A DNA stretch of 64,000 nt from Brevipalpus yothersi (GCA_003956705.1 QZCP01000368.1:1-64000), one strand, 5' to 3'. Shown: positions 44,350-55,688, numbered from the stretch's first letter. The notes: a model not told the origin generated them from the letters alone. Made by a program: numbers and translations.

Positions 44350-45570
44350 TCATGGAGTTGAATATTCTTTTTCAATCCATTTGTTCAGATAATGTTTCGC
44401 TAGTGAGAAAGAAAAAATCAGTATAGCAGTATAGCAGGAGAGTGAATAAAGTTTCAGAATTCCATAGAAGAACTTAACGCTTAGAGGATAAACTTCACTC
44501 TTAGGTTTGGGAGGTGTCGTGCATTCCTCTTTAGCTCTAGTTTTCATTGAATTTCGCAAAGTCCCAACCTGAACTTGTCTCTCACGTTGATAGAAACCCA
44601 TTTCGAGAGAAGCATATCCCCACTGGATAAGCTTCTGCCGTTTTTGAGAGCCTAAATTTTTGTGATAATATTGACTCTCAGGTGATTCAATGCTGGGCTT
44701 AGTGGTAAGAGTCAACTGTCCATAAGTTTTTCCATGCAAGATGCATGCAAGTTCTATTGTAGTAACACCGTAATTTTCTTCCACCAAATTGAAGTGTCGA
44801 GGATATTGGTGAATAAATTCATCCATGTTATATATTTGACCCCTGTAAAAGTGTGGGCCAAGTTTTTTGATCACATTCTCACCCGATGTATAAAAAGAGT
44901 GATTGCATTTACCAATAGAAGATATAACGAGGGTCAGATTCTGTTTGATAATATCGTCGTATGTTTCTACTTTGACACCATCTGGTCGACTGATACGATT
45001 TGTACTGATAACACAACCGAAGAAAATCTGGCTCAAGAAGGCGAACAGAAACACCGTAGCAAAAACCAATAGCTGAGATGCCCTCTTGATATGGAATTGT
45101 GACAAATTGCGCAAAAAAGTTGCAATCATAATCCAAAACGCTTTTTTGAAGTCAACTTGTACAAGAATCCATATAGAGAGCAATAACAATCCAAAAACTA
45201 AGCCAGATAGTAAGCTTGAAGTGAAATCTATTTGGGAAAGGGCATTTTGTACCTCTTGATGGAGAATTCGATTTTGAATAAAGTTTCTTCCAAGCATGTA
45301 ACAGCGCAAATAATTGAATACTGGCCCAGTAGTTAGGTTCGCAGGTAGCTCAGCCAGGGTGGATAGAGTTAAAATAATGTCCACCTCATCACGAAGGATT
45401 TCTTCAATAGAACCAGTCAGAGTGTTGAAATCAACCAAAGTAAAATTGTAGGGGAAATAGATGTTTCTGTTCAAATACTCAGCTATAGCACCTTGAAATT
45501 TACCATCTGATATGGAGACGAAATCAAATGTATGATGACCAATTCTCAAATTATGCATAGTTATGATCAA
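44350..45570 (-). CDS. IR-like receptor C (family 1), apparently intact
   Basis: An open frame of 406 residues. Order of parts: lobe S1 (SISDGKFQGAIAEYL, about residues 20-35), a helix near residue 120 (SGLVFGLLLLSIWIL), a pore-like segment (FKKAFWIMIATFLRNL), a second helix (ATVFLFAFLSQIFFG), lobe S2 starting with RPDGVKVETYDDIIKQ, and a last helix near residue 380. This is the order of ionotropic glutamate receptor relatives without an amino-terminal domain. In-frame sequence upstream is hydrophobic (LLVFTIILIITM) and could be a signal peptide continuing from an earlier exon, so the true start is uncertain. It is the reference copy for pseudogenes A, B and D. Confidence 0.72.
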   Translation of the reverse strand: MIITMHNLRIGHHTFDFVSISDGKFQGAIAEYLNRNIYFPYNFTLVDFNTLTGSIEEILRDEVDIILTLSTLAELPANLTTGPVFNYLRCYMLGRNFIQNRILHQEVQNALSQIDFTSSLLSGLVFGLLLLSIWILVQVDFKKAFWIMIATFLRNLSQFHIKRASQLLVFATVFLFAFLSQIFFGCVISTNRISRPDGVKVETYDDIIKQNLTLVISSIGKCNHSFYTSGENVIKKLGPHFYRGQIYNMDEFIHQYPRHFNLVEENYGVTTIELACILHGKTYGQLTLTTKPSIESPESQYYHKNLGSQKRQKLIQWGYASLEMGFYQRERQVQVGTLRNSMKTRAKEECTTPPKPKSEVYPLSVKFFYGILKLYSLSCYTAILIFSFSLAKHYLNKWIEKEYSTP

Positions 45571-46935
45571 AATTATGGTGAATACTAATAGAATTCGAGA
45601 ATTTTCTAAGCTCAGAACCTCGGCAAGAGGACTCCAGTACTCTTAGAAATAATATACATCAGAGAGAAGAGAATCAAATGGACTATGATGAGAATGAGAG
45701 CAACATTATTGTTAAATGCTCAATTAGGTGTGTGAATAGAAGGTTTTGTTTCGTGAGAAAGGTCAAGATATATTCAATACCATTCTAGAGGATCTCTCTC
45801 AAACAAATGTGAAAAATCGAAGAAATTCATCCCAAATTAGGTGTATTGAGTGAATTTTAAATAGAAACCAATTACTAATGATCTATATCATCTGGTTGGG
45901 AAGAGAAATGTCAAATTGTTCTCTTCAATGAATTCATGAAATTAAACTTCCCAGTGGTGGATTCAGAAGAATTTCTGATAGCAGCAGTCCCAATTCTCAT
46001 ATCTTCTTATTATCTTCTATCTCTAAGGAGTTTCCTAACATAGATAGTAAAAGACATTGCCTTCAATAGCCAAACAAGAACCATAATCACATTATTCGAG
46101 AGAATAGAATCCGTATTAAATCAATTTATGAACATTATGAGTATCGATGAAAAAAAAACCATATGAAACTTAAACATAAGCCGGATCATCGCTGGATGTT
46201 TAATTGAGTATACATTCAATACGTGGAGTGACCCAGAAAAGAGCTACGATAGAACTAATCATATATCATATATCATGCATATATTAATCTAAAAAATTCC
46301 GTCATTCTCACTCAAGCTTGAAGACATTGATAGACTCCAATTGAGAAGGAATGAGTAATTTGCAAACAACAAAAGCAGAGGAAGAAAGAAATGAAACGAG
46401 AGAAAGAGAGAGGAAGAAAGAGATCCTGTTTTCAATTTTTGGGAGAGTTTTTAATTCAATCCTCATTAGACCTAACATCGAATGAATGAGCAAGCATGAC
46501 AGGTATCTGAAAATGAATCACATTAAGGAGCACTTTCGTAGCTCACATTTAAATTGACTCAAATAAGAGACTTTTAAGGATGAATCAGTTTCCACCACCC
46601 ACAGAACCACGAATACGAACTCAGTTGATATTCAATTTGATGAGAATCAAAATCCGATGTTGGTGAAACCAATTGCTTCTGTAGCTCGAGGAACAGACAA
46701 GTTGGGATTTGAGCTCATTGAATCCATATGTTTACTAATAACTTTAGTTATCAAAGATTCATTCGAGTAAACTGATATCCAGCAAAATTTCTTGGTATGA
46801 ATAGGTTTGAGTAATTGCTCTATATTCTAACACTCCCTTAGGTTTTTCCAAAACCTGAGGTTTTTGATGGTTAATGATATTTTCGAGATCCATAAAATTA
46901 AGAATAACTATTAGTATTCAAACTGCCCATAAAAT
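45571..46935. other. Intergenic upstream of IR-like C and the protease
   Basis: It contains a short purine-rich (GA/GAAAGA) stretch near 46370-46425. Frames here have no recognised product. The 3' part is probably the protease promoter. Confidence 0.5.
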
Positions 46936-48027
46936 ATGGACAGGCGTCATCATAGTTTTGTGACAGTAGTCATCAATTTGATTCTCCTCATCAACGCACT
47001 GGTTATTTTGGCCCAAGAATGTTTCAAAGATCTAGGAAGCAAAAAATTTCCACCTCTGAGTTCGAAAATCATTGGAGGAACAAATGAAACCATTCCATGT
47101 GTTGATGACTTCATTACCCTCATTCTTGGATCTTCAGAGAAGGAAAACTATTCAACAATCGGTGGAGGAACAATAATTGATAAACATTGGATTCTGACTG
47201 CGAGACACAATTTAATATTCAAAAATTATACCTACAAGCCTTTCCATGATATCCATCCCTATCTAACTATTACAACCGATCGTATCAAACTGGCCAAATT
47301 CTATACACCTCTAACAGTCTCGGCAACTTTTTGCCATCGTTTTGTGATTAAAAGGGATAACATTTCGGAACCTTGGAAATCAATCAACGGTGATATAGGT
47401 CTCATTTATGTGGACGAAGAGATTCCCATCATACCAAGTCAATCTTCTTGGAGATCATATCCAAAAACTATACCAGTGAATTCAACTTACGTAGTGGAAG
47501 AAGGATTAAATCTATGGGTTACAGGCTGGGGTGTAACCAATTACACTGACCGAGAAAATCAAACATGTTCAATTCAGCTGCGTAAAAATCTTATTCAAGC
47601 ACGATCAAATCGGTACTGTCTAGATCGTACACGATGGCCTCGTGTTCAGGAAATGTGTGAATTTATATTCTTTGCCGGTAATAAATACAATAATACATGC
47701 TATGGTGATTCTGGTGGTCCTGCTTACATTTTTCCATCCAATTCAAATCAATCGTATGAACCTGGTATTTCTTCCGCGGGTAATTGTAGGTGAGTAGAAT
47801 TAAAAGTTCCAATTGAGCAAATAGACTGGTTTTGAAACAATTCATGAGCTTACCTTGTTGTTATTACTCAATTTCATAGATATGCGAATATTTTCCAAAA
47901 AGTGAGCTACTATAAAACATGGATTGATAAAATAAAGATAGCTTTGCCAGGTAAATATAGATGTGATTTCTTATTCCCCGATGATTCCAGATCACCAAAA
48001 GAAAAGGCTGTAAAAAAGAAAAAATAA
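46936..48027 (+). CDS. Secreted S1-family serine protease
   Basis: Exons 46936-47789 and 47880-48027 (phase 2 GT-AG intron) give about 333 residues. A signal peptide is followed by a short propeptide and the activation site K-IIGG. The triad is complete: His in TARHN, Asp in GDIGLI, Ser in GDSGGP. Exon 2 adds the expected end of the fold (VSYYKTWIDKI) and a lysine-rich tail. The residue six before the active Ser is Asn rather than the Asp of trypsin, so trypsin specificity is unlikely. The C42-C58 disulfide of the family is missing on both sides (GGGT for CGGS, ARHN for AAHC). It is probably an extracellular or digestive protease. Confidence 0.85.
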
Positions 48028-48486
48028 TCTCCTCAGTGGCAATAAAAGTGAAACAGATCTGAAAAAGTGTCAATATAAGAACTTAATCAAATCGATAAAT
48101 GATATTCAAGCTTTCAGGTTCGGTAAACGACCTATTATGATGAAGGTTATGATAATTAAAAAATTGATTTGGAGTTCAAAAATTTTTCGACCACCACAAT
48201 GGCAATTATATTTATAATGTTAAGATATTCCCACGTTTGTTATGTTACAAGCTTAATACAAGCTTAATGGATTTTCGGGTTGAAAAAAATTGTGTTTACT
48301 CCATGAGGGAAGACTTACAGTTGTGAGTCATGTGTGTTAACACACATGTGAATAATGGCATAGCATACCGATTGCAATGTGTATGGATTGAATAATACAG
48401 CTTCTGTATTTAATACTATTATTTCTCTCAATTTGTGGTTTATCGAAAATAAAATTGGTATGCAAATGGATCAAATTGAGAGTTAA
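48028..48486. other. Convergent intergenic region
   Basis: This is the 3' flank of both the protease and the DNase II gene. Nothing was recognised. Confidence 0.5.
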
Positions 48487-49838
48487 TTAATCACTACTTC
48501 GTTCAACTTCATTGTCATCATCAGTCCTCGGTCTTTTTCCCTTCTTGTGACTTCCTCCTCTTCCTTTCTTACCTTTCTTCCCACCTCCTTTTCCACCTTT
48601 GCCACCTCCTTTACCTCCTCCACCCTTTTTACATGGCTCAACATTCTTAATTGTTTCCCGGAGTGAATTCCATACATCACGATTCCTGAAACACATCATG
48701 CCACCCCCTCTTCTGAGCTGAGAATCCATTCGATTAATGTCACCAATACATACTTCTGGATCTTTTTCACTATCTGCCACAGCCCATTTACTATGGTCCT
48801 GTAGGTATTCCCATTCCTCTGATTTTTTGCCACTATCACCCAATGGTGCAGCCATAGATTGAACATTCTTGATGTTGTATTCTTCACTACAATCAGAATT
48901 CTGGAATCCTCCCATGCCTTTCTTCCATGATTGGGCTTCAAGATCTACATTAAGGTCTTCTGAAATCTTATCATAAATATCACTCTCTTTAGTTGGGCTC
49001 TTAGCGAAATGTATCATCTCGAGGCCACCTTTCGTCTTGATCACCTCTTTATTCAACTCTACTGGCGGAGGATATTGATTATTGAGTATTCCTTGTATAC
49101 CTTCATCATCAATATTGCCTGAATCATATATGTTCGGCCGTGCAAATGTCATTTGTTTTGAAATGAGTGGAAAATCTTGCGCTTCAAAAGTCAAGCATAG
49201 ACCCATTTGTCCATTCATTCTGCCAGAATCAGGATATTCATATGCTGATTTTCCGCTACCACTAGAAGGACCTGGCATGAACTGTGGTACAGAATGGATG
49301 ATCCAGAATCCAGTTTTCTTATCAAAGGCAATAACACCTTTCAAGTGGCCTTTTGAGCTTGCTTAAAGGAAAAAAAAGAAGTAATGACTACTCGTAAACT
49401 TACATGTATGTTAATTGTTTATACCAAATATCAAGCTCAAAATGATTGAATATATAGAGGATCAATCCCAAGCAAATCTGATCCAATATACTTACCATAA
49501 TCAGGTCCAAATGCGTCATTATAAAATATGTAGCTCACCGAACCTGGATCCTTGTAAACTGGCTCAACTGTTTTGAAGAATATATTATCTTCTTTTTTCA
49601 TATCTCTGGACGAAAGTCTAAAATTGGTATTTTTTTCATCATTACTGGTTTTGAATACATATTTTGTTCCTGAATCACTTTCGGATACTGATGATGGCAT
49701 CTTATAGACAACCCACCAATCGATTGGTTTACCATCTTCATCTCTACATGTTATTTCGTTGCTCACTATGGGTTTTATGAGAATGGAATAAATCAATATA
49801 ACACGGTGAAAAATCATATGGAAAGTGTGTGAGCTCAT
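48487..49838 (-). CDS. DNase II-like acid endonuclease with Gly/Lys-rich tail
   Basis: Exons 49838-49496 and 49361-48487 (phase 1 GT-AG intron) give about 405 residues. A signal peptide is followed by CRDEDGKPIDWWVVYK, the classic DNase II start. The splice junction restores the first HxK motif (GHLKGV); the second is DHSKW, and GFWIIHSVP and CIGDINRM are also present. Six cysteines match those of animal DNase II. The family degrades DNA in lysosomes or gut at acid pH without metal ions. The oddity is the last 45 or so residues: a glycine/lysine-rich run, then an acidic end, absent from typical DNase II. It might bind DNA or contribute a retention signal; this is inference. Confidence 0.88.
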
Positions 49839-50955
49839 CCAAATTGAGAGTGAGCACTAAGGTTTCTGTATACACGAAAAATTTGATGTCAGTATTCTTC
49901 AATCCAAAATGAAAAACCCTTTGATACAGCTTCTTTAAACATGAATATTTTTAAGCCAGTATTTTGAAAGCTCCTGAAAAAATGTGTTATTTGTCCTAAT
50001 TAAAAGTAATTCATAGATTAATTTTATTGGTTCATGATCAAATCCAGATGTTTGACATTCGATACATTAAATTGAAACTAAATATGCTTAGTATCAAAAT
50101 ATTTCGAGATTGCTTGGTATTCATAATGATGAATAACTTTACATTTTTTCACAATTTACTACGATAACTTCAATCCAAATTTGAGTTTTCCTTTATATTT
50201 CTTTTCCTTAGAGCAACTTCTGCCACTGTTTATGAATAACTTATAAACTGTTCCCAGTCATTTCCAAGATGAGATTTGACCTTATTGCCTTTTGCTCCTA
50301 ATTTTGAGAGATTTGGCTCAGCTAGAGGCGGTGTTTAGAGAATCACAAAAAGTTGTATCAGCAGGCAAGAACAAACAAGTTGATAACTATAGAGACTCAA
50401 GAAATGATTTAACCTTATAGTAGCTCTAATTTAATATGAGTAAAAATTCCCAATCCCATCAAGATCTCACCTGGTCGAGGAAATCCCTGTGATTGAAATT
50501 CGGAGGTAGAAATTCTAATCAAATCGTTTTTATATATCTTTCAAATCAGCCCCCGGCGATTTTTCCGTGTGACTTTAAAGAAAGTGGAAATCACAGCAGA
50601 TGACTAAGTAAAGCTGGAATCCAGAGGCCAAACCAATATCAGGAGGTGAGAGTTCGCAAAAGAAGTATATCCCGGATCTTCTCTGGCATTTGATGAATTC
50701 AGTATCATTTCCATGTGACAAGACTACTCATGTGGTCTGATTTTAGTATTCACATATGAACATTTTATGAGCTCTTTGCGTTTTTTTGTTTCTTTTTCCA
50801 TGATAATAAAATCCAAAACGCATTTTCGACTGATTGGAGAACCGTACTTTTTCTACGGGAAAGATTTCATTACAGAATAAATAATCAATAGAAGTGTGGC
50901 TTCATGAGAGAGGAAAAAATGAAAACTCACCAATATTTCTCTTGATGTTTCCTCT
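49839..50955. other. Intergenic upstream of DNase II
   Basis: About 1.1 kb with no open frame of note, repeat or RNA gene recognised. Confidence 0.5.
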
Positions 50956-52212
50956 CTACCTACATTCCTTTTTGCCGGTAAAACTTGTCATATTTTGTAT
51001 TCTCCTACGATCAGTGCGTCGGTAGTTGGGAGACCTCATCTGATTGACTTGAGGATCATTGACAGTCTCATGTCCACTCCAGTTTGATAATTTCAGAACA
51101 AATGATGCAAACAGAACTAAACATACCACAGTGATAGCGAATGCAGATACGATGAATTCTGTGAGATAGGAGAAATATTGTTCCTCTGAGAAGAATCCGT
51201 ATTTATGTGTCAAATTTTGTGACTGATCACATTTTTCTCGGTAGTTTTTACAAAAATCTGAACTTCTTTCACTATGAGTTTTCTCACAAACAATAGTTTC
51301 ATTTTTCGAAGATTGAGCTTGAATATTTTCGATTGGATGCAAAGAAATTTTCTGCTCTTCACATGGCTTGCATGGCTTGGCAGGTAAAATCATATTGGCA
51401 TGAGTACTTGGTTTGACTTGAATGCATACTTTTTTGCATTCACTTATTGAACATGAAACTTTCTCCTGGTCCATCTTCTCATCACATGAATACACTTGCT
51501 CATCCATGGGATTGATGTAATCACCTTGAAAGTGGAAAGGTGCAGATAGATTGAAATTAAATTTCAGATTGATTCTGTAGTCAAACAGGGTAGGAACTCT
51601 ATAAGTCATGGAATTGAACCATTCATTTCGATCACACATGGGTCCTTTGGGTGAACATGTTGGTGGAATTGTAGGCTTAGGAGCTGATGGCATATCTTTA
51701 CATGATTCATATGTTTTTTGGGCAAAATTTTCGGTCAAATAATATTCAACCCACACATACAATTCCTTGTCCACTGATAAAGCCCAAGGACTTTTTGTTT
51801 TCAGTAATTTGATGAAGTCTTTCTGATTCGGAGAACATATGAGCTGGCAGAAAAGTTCTTTGAAATTAATCCAGCATGCTGTACAAGTGAAAACTGATTT
51901 ATAATAGCTGAGAAAAAATTTCAATCGTTGAACACCAAAATCTGAGCAACACATGGTAATATTGTTTGAGTGTTGATTTATAGTTGATTTGAACAGTGAT
52001 GGACATTCATCTTTCAAAATTTGAACGGAAGATGAAGATAATGTTCTCAAATAATTAGATCCTAGTGAACATGTCAGAGTATCTTCATCACATTTTATAC
52101 TCAAAGAACATCGTTTTGTTTCTTCTTTAATCTGCTTCGAGATTACTACCAAAAGATGTAAATAAAAGAGGATGAAGATCACATGTAGTTTCATAATATT
52201 GATGAAATTCAT
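50956..52212 (-). CDS. NPC1 N-domain-only membrane protein 14
   Basis: A single-exon frame of 418 residues; residue 7 (ATG at 52194) is an alternative start directly before the signal peptide. Landmarks are KRCSLSIKC, CPSLF, MCCSDFGV, CTACWINF, LFCQLICSP, YESCKDM, TCSPKGPMC and SCSISECKKVC, where the C240 equivalent is missing. The C31-C42 pair is kept; Gln79 is replaced by Gly. An unusually long linker of about 90 residues with extra cysteines precedes the membrane helix near residue 360. The tail is basic and lacks WSRK. It lies away from the main array and next to a transposon. Confidence 0.85.
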   Translation of the reverse strand: MNFINIMKLHVIFILFYLHLLVVISKQIKEETKRCSLSIKCDEDTLTCSLGSNYLRTLSSSSVQILKDECPSLFKSTINQHSNNITMCCSDFGVQRLKFFLSYYKSVFTCTACWINFKELFCQLICSPNQKDFIKLLKTKSPWALSVDKELYVWVEYYLTENFAQKTYESCKDMPSAPKPTIPPTCSPKGPMCDRNEWFNSMTYRVPTLFDYRINLKFNFNLSAPFHFQGDYINPMDEQVYSCDEKMDQEKVSCSISECKKVCIQVKPSTHANMILPAKPCKPCEEQKISLHPIENIQAQSSKNETIVCEKTHSERSSDFCKNYREKCDQSQNLTHKYGFFSEEQYFSYLTEFIVSAFAITVVCLVLFASFVLKLSNWSGHETVNDPQVNQMRSPNYRRTDRRRIQNMTSFTGKKECR

Positions 52213-52529
52213 AATTATAGAAAAACTTGATTAGAGATCATGAATAGCTCGTATTATATCGACTTAATAGAATCACATCATATTTAACTGTACTTCTACT
52301 GATTTAGCGAAAAATTTCTAATCTTTCATTACCCAATCAATGAACTTGGATCACACAAACCAATCAGCATATGCTCCAAGGATCATCAAGAAGCGTGAGA
52401 ACACAATTCATCCATCTGATATCATTTTCTCTTATCACTGTGAAACAGTGCTCAAGAGGAAATCAATAGTCTCAAGTTTCCCAGACTCTACAGTCTTCTA
52501 CAACTTGTTAATTACTGAGCCCTGATGNC
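52213..52529. other. Intergenic upstream of gene 14
   Basis: A 61-residue plus-strand frame here is unsupported. One undetermined base lies at 52527, next to the transposon end. Confidence 0.5.
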
Positions 52530-53960
52530 TACAGTAATGGCCACTCAATTTCATCCTGAATGCAGATCATTTAGTCTTCAGAGAATTCTGTTTAGTCCGA
52601 GAGCATTTTATTAAATCATCAGAGCGTTACAGTTGATCCGAAAATCAGTGGATCTCTTCTCGCAGCAAACATTTCGGTATGAACGATTTCATGTGTTGAA
52701 AATAGTTGACCAAATTTTGTCGAGTCATTTCTTGGGATGCTTTCTCAACTTCTGAATAGAGTTGATCTTCTGTCCAACAATTAGCGAGTTTGACAAGACC
52801 TTTCCATTTCGAAAAAACTTCCTCGATTGGATTGAGAAATGGACTGTAAGGAGCGAGAAACACAACCGAGTGATTTTTTGATTCAATTTTCTCTCTTATA
52901 CCTGGATTGTGATGGAACCTAACATTATCCATTATCAGAATAGCATTTTCCATCCCATCTCGATCCAAAAAACCTAGAAATTTGTCCAAAAATTCACCAA
53001 AATGCTCCGTATTGTAGGCCTGGTTCATCACTTCGAAGAAGTAGAGACATTTTTTTGTGACCACAGCTTCAACTGAATAATTTTTCCCTCCTGTTCCATT
53101 AATCACTTGAACAGCTTTTGTACCAGATTTAGATCTTCCATATCTTCTCCGCATGTTGATTTTGAATCCAGCTTCATCGAGGAAAAACATTTTGTCTTCA
53201 TCGAGTTGACTGAAGTTTAATGCATACTGATAACGAGCTTCGATTACATGAGGAAGATTTCGATTCACAGGCTCTTGGGATGTTCGTTTCAGGGTGAAGT
53301 TGAGATTTTTCAAAGTTCTACCGATTGTACTTGTAGAGACAGTCTTTGATCGTTCATCAGATAGTTTGCTCTTCAGATAACGAAGAGGTCTACTACAGTC
53401 CTCTCTGAGCAATTCTTTGACGAAATTTTCATCATCTTCACTGAGAATTTTCGGTTTTCGATAGCGATTCTTGCTTTTTTCTACTCTACCAGAACTTTTG
53501 TACACATTTAGGACACTGAGTACAGAGCGATAAACAACTTTAGTGATGTCACTGATTTCTTTCGGTGATTTACCAGCCTCATGATTTTCACAAATCAATT
53601 TTCTCATTTCATCACTGATTGAATTATATTTTCCACGAGCTCTTCGTTCGGTTGACATGATTTCAAAAATTTCACACACATGTACATACACATACGCATA
53701 TAAACATACATAGAAATGAGCCAAAGTGAATCGATATCTGTGTTTTTATAGTTAATTTTGGGCCATTCCAGCTCAAAAAACCAGAGAAAAGGGCTTAAGT
53801 CCATTGTTTTTTCTTTCTCACGGTCAAATTTCGTGGAAAGCTCTTCGATGGATTAAGAAGTTTGCTTGACGGATTAACTATAACCCCTCAGGACTTAATT
53901 CAATGACTACCAGACTAACCAGTCTACTTTCTTGGATGAAATTGACTGGCCATTACTGTA
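52530..53960 (-). mobile_element. Tc1/mariner (IS630 superfamily) DNA transposon, apparently complete
   Basis: Terminal inverted repeats at 52530-52555 and 53935-53960 (including the flanking TA on each side) match at 25 of 26 positions; outer part TACAGTAATGGCCA. TA at both edges fits the target-site duplication of this superfamily. It encloses one full-length transposase frame on the minus strand. The length, about 1.43 kb, is typical. The right end touches the assembly gap at 53962, which suggests further repeated sequence there. Confidence 0.88.
52645..53658 (-). CDS. Tc1/mariner transposase (DD34E)
   Basis: An open frame of about 337 residues from the ATG at 53658; 22 more in-frame codons upstream, to 53724, encode a hydrophobic stretch unlikely to be part of the enzyme. 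The N-terminal half contains two helix-turn-helix-like parts (for example KEISDITKVVYRSVLSVL). The catalytic triad is visible: D in FFLDEAGF, D in ILIMDNVRFHH and E in PFLNPIEEVF, with 34 residues between the last two, as in Tc1. No stop or frameshift interrupts it, so the element may still be active or recently was. Confidence 0.88.
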   Translation of the reverse strand: MSTERRARGKYNSISDEMRKLICENHEAGKSPKEISDITKVVYRSVLSVLNVYKSSGRVEKSKNRYRKPKILSEDDENFVKELLREDCSRPLRYLKSKLSDERSKTVSTSTIGRTLKNLNFTLKRTSQEPVNRNLPHVIEARYQYALNFSQLDEDKMFFLDEAGFKINMRRRYGRSKSGTKAVQVINGTGGKNYSVEAVVTKKCLYFFEVMNQAYNTEHFGEFLDKFLGFLDRDGMENAILIMDNVRFHHNPGIREKIESKNHSVVFLAPYSPFLNPIEEVFSKWKGLVKLANCWTEDQLYSEVEKASQEMTRQNLVNYFQHMKSFIPKCLLREEIH

Positions 53961-53961
53961 T

Positions 53962-54526
53962 NNNNNNNNNNNNNNNNNNNNNNNNNNNNNNNNNNNNNNN
54001 NNNNNNNNNNNNNNNNNNNNNNNNNNNNNNNNNNNNNNNNNNNNNNNNNNNNNNNNNNNNNNNNNNNNNNNNNNNNNNNNNNNNNNNNNNNNNNNNNNNN
54101 NNNNNNNNNNNNNNNNNNNNNNNNNNNNNNNNNNNNNNNNNNNNNNNNNNNNNNNNNNNNNNNNNNNNNNNNNNNNNNNNNNNNNNNNNNNNNNNNNNNN
54201 NNNNNNNNNNNNNNNNNNNNNNNNNNNNNNNNNNNNNNNNNNNNNNNNNNNNNNNNNNNNNNNNNNNNNNNNNNNNNNNNNNNNNNNNNNNNNNNNNNNN
54301 NNNNNNNNNNNNNNNNNNNNNNNNNNNNNNNNNNNNNNNNNNNNNNNNNNNNNNNNNNNNNNNNNNNNNNNNNNNNNNNNNNNNNNNNNNNNNNNNNNNN
54401 NNNNNNNNNNNNNNNNNNNNNNNNNNNNNNNNNNNNNNNNNNNNNNNNNNNNNNNNNNNNNNNNNNNNNNNNNNNNNNNNNNNNNNNNNNNNNNNNNNNN
54501 NNNNNNNNNNNNNNNNNNNNNNNNNN
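53962..54526. other. Assembly gap (N)
   Basis: 565 undetermined bases starting one base beyond the right end of the transposon. Confidence 0.95.
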
Positions 54527-54789
54527 ATAAACACTTATACTTGTACTACCCTGGAGATAACCAATCACATCTCCTTGGAGATATTTTCCTCTTCTCCGGC
54601 TCTTATTTGGTTGGGGCCACCCAACATGATCAATTTTTTTGATTGAAATCTGGTAAAGTAGGTCAATTTTCGTAAGTAGGGCCATGTGATGGAATGGTTA
54701 TCATGATCATCATTGAATCCAGAATACTTCATTTCTTTCCTCTTCTTAATGGTGAGATCGTATTTTCACAATAATAAGGCAAGGGTGAA

Positions 54790-54792
<3 letters not shown>

Positions 54793-54833
<41 letters not shown>

Positions 54834-54848
54834 ACTCACTCACTCACT
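54793..54848. repeat. CT/CACT microsatellite
   Basis: A CT run followed by CACT repeats, about 130 bases upstream of fragment 15. It corresponds by position to the GA run upstream of gene 6. Confidence 0.9.
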
Positions 54849-54979
54849 CTCTCTGTTGCAGAGAAAGGTCCAGTTTCCAAACTTAAGTCATTAATCAAAT
54901 CAATCATTTCTTTAACATTACTTGAGATGTGATATGAGTCAGTGAAAAATTTTTCAGAAGAGAAAATATTCACACAACA

Positions 54980-55235
54980 ATGGAGCTCAAAAGTTGCTAT
55001 TCAAAATACATTTGTCTTCTCTTGTGCTCATTCAAATTGATTCAATTAGTCGATTCTAGTTCGGGACGACGCTGTAATCTTGGTGTCTACTATTCTTTCG
55101 CTGATAGCAGATGGTATTTCAATATTCGGGCGCATCGTGACCTCTTTTTACGAGATACAGCGTAAGATACAGTGTAAGCGCATTTTGTATGAGATGTGCC
55201 CATCACTTTTCAACGATGATAAGAAACTCTGATCG
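54980..55235 (+). pseudogene. 5' fragment 15 of an NPC1_N-like gene
   Basis: A signal peptide and the first 60 or so residues closely resemble gene 6 (GRRCNLGVYYS). A short duplicated stretch (agatacag, near 55153-55171) then introduces stops, the CPSLF segment follows in another frame near 55195-55215, and homology ends. The upstream 200 bases also match the gene 6 promoter region. It is a dead partial copy. Confidence 0.85.
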
Positions 55236-55688
55236 ATCATTAAAATATACTCTCCTAGATCCTATTGCCTTTTGTACCAAGTTCCTCAGATGGTCTGTTC
55301 ATCGTTAGAGAAAAAGCACATTTTCCATGATTTCGAGAAAAAAATCCTAATTTTACGGGCAAATGTAGGCCCTATTTTAATTGAGTTTTATGAGTTAATA
55401 TTCTGAGTGGATGATTTCGTTTGGAACCTTTTATGGAAGGTTGAGAGATATTTATTTGAATTTATAAGATGAATTTCTATTCTCATCAATCATCCATTAC
55501 TCTAAAACTGAGGTGTAGATAATTTAATGATCTGTCAGTATCTAATTTTTCTTAGATAAAAATTTTAACTATTTCGTTCTTTCTCTCAGAATGAGATCCC
55601 CATGAGCCTTGTCACCAAATCATTGAGATAATAATAGAATACCTATATAGGTACTAGCTGAGTCATGAATTGAAGGCTATATGGAAAT
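55236..55688. other. Intergenic
   Basis: Nothing was recognised between fragment 15 and the 3' end of gene 16. Confidence 0.5.

Noticed and set aside
53903..54685. Frames across the second N gap
   Set aside because: They are mostly undetermined sequence.
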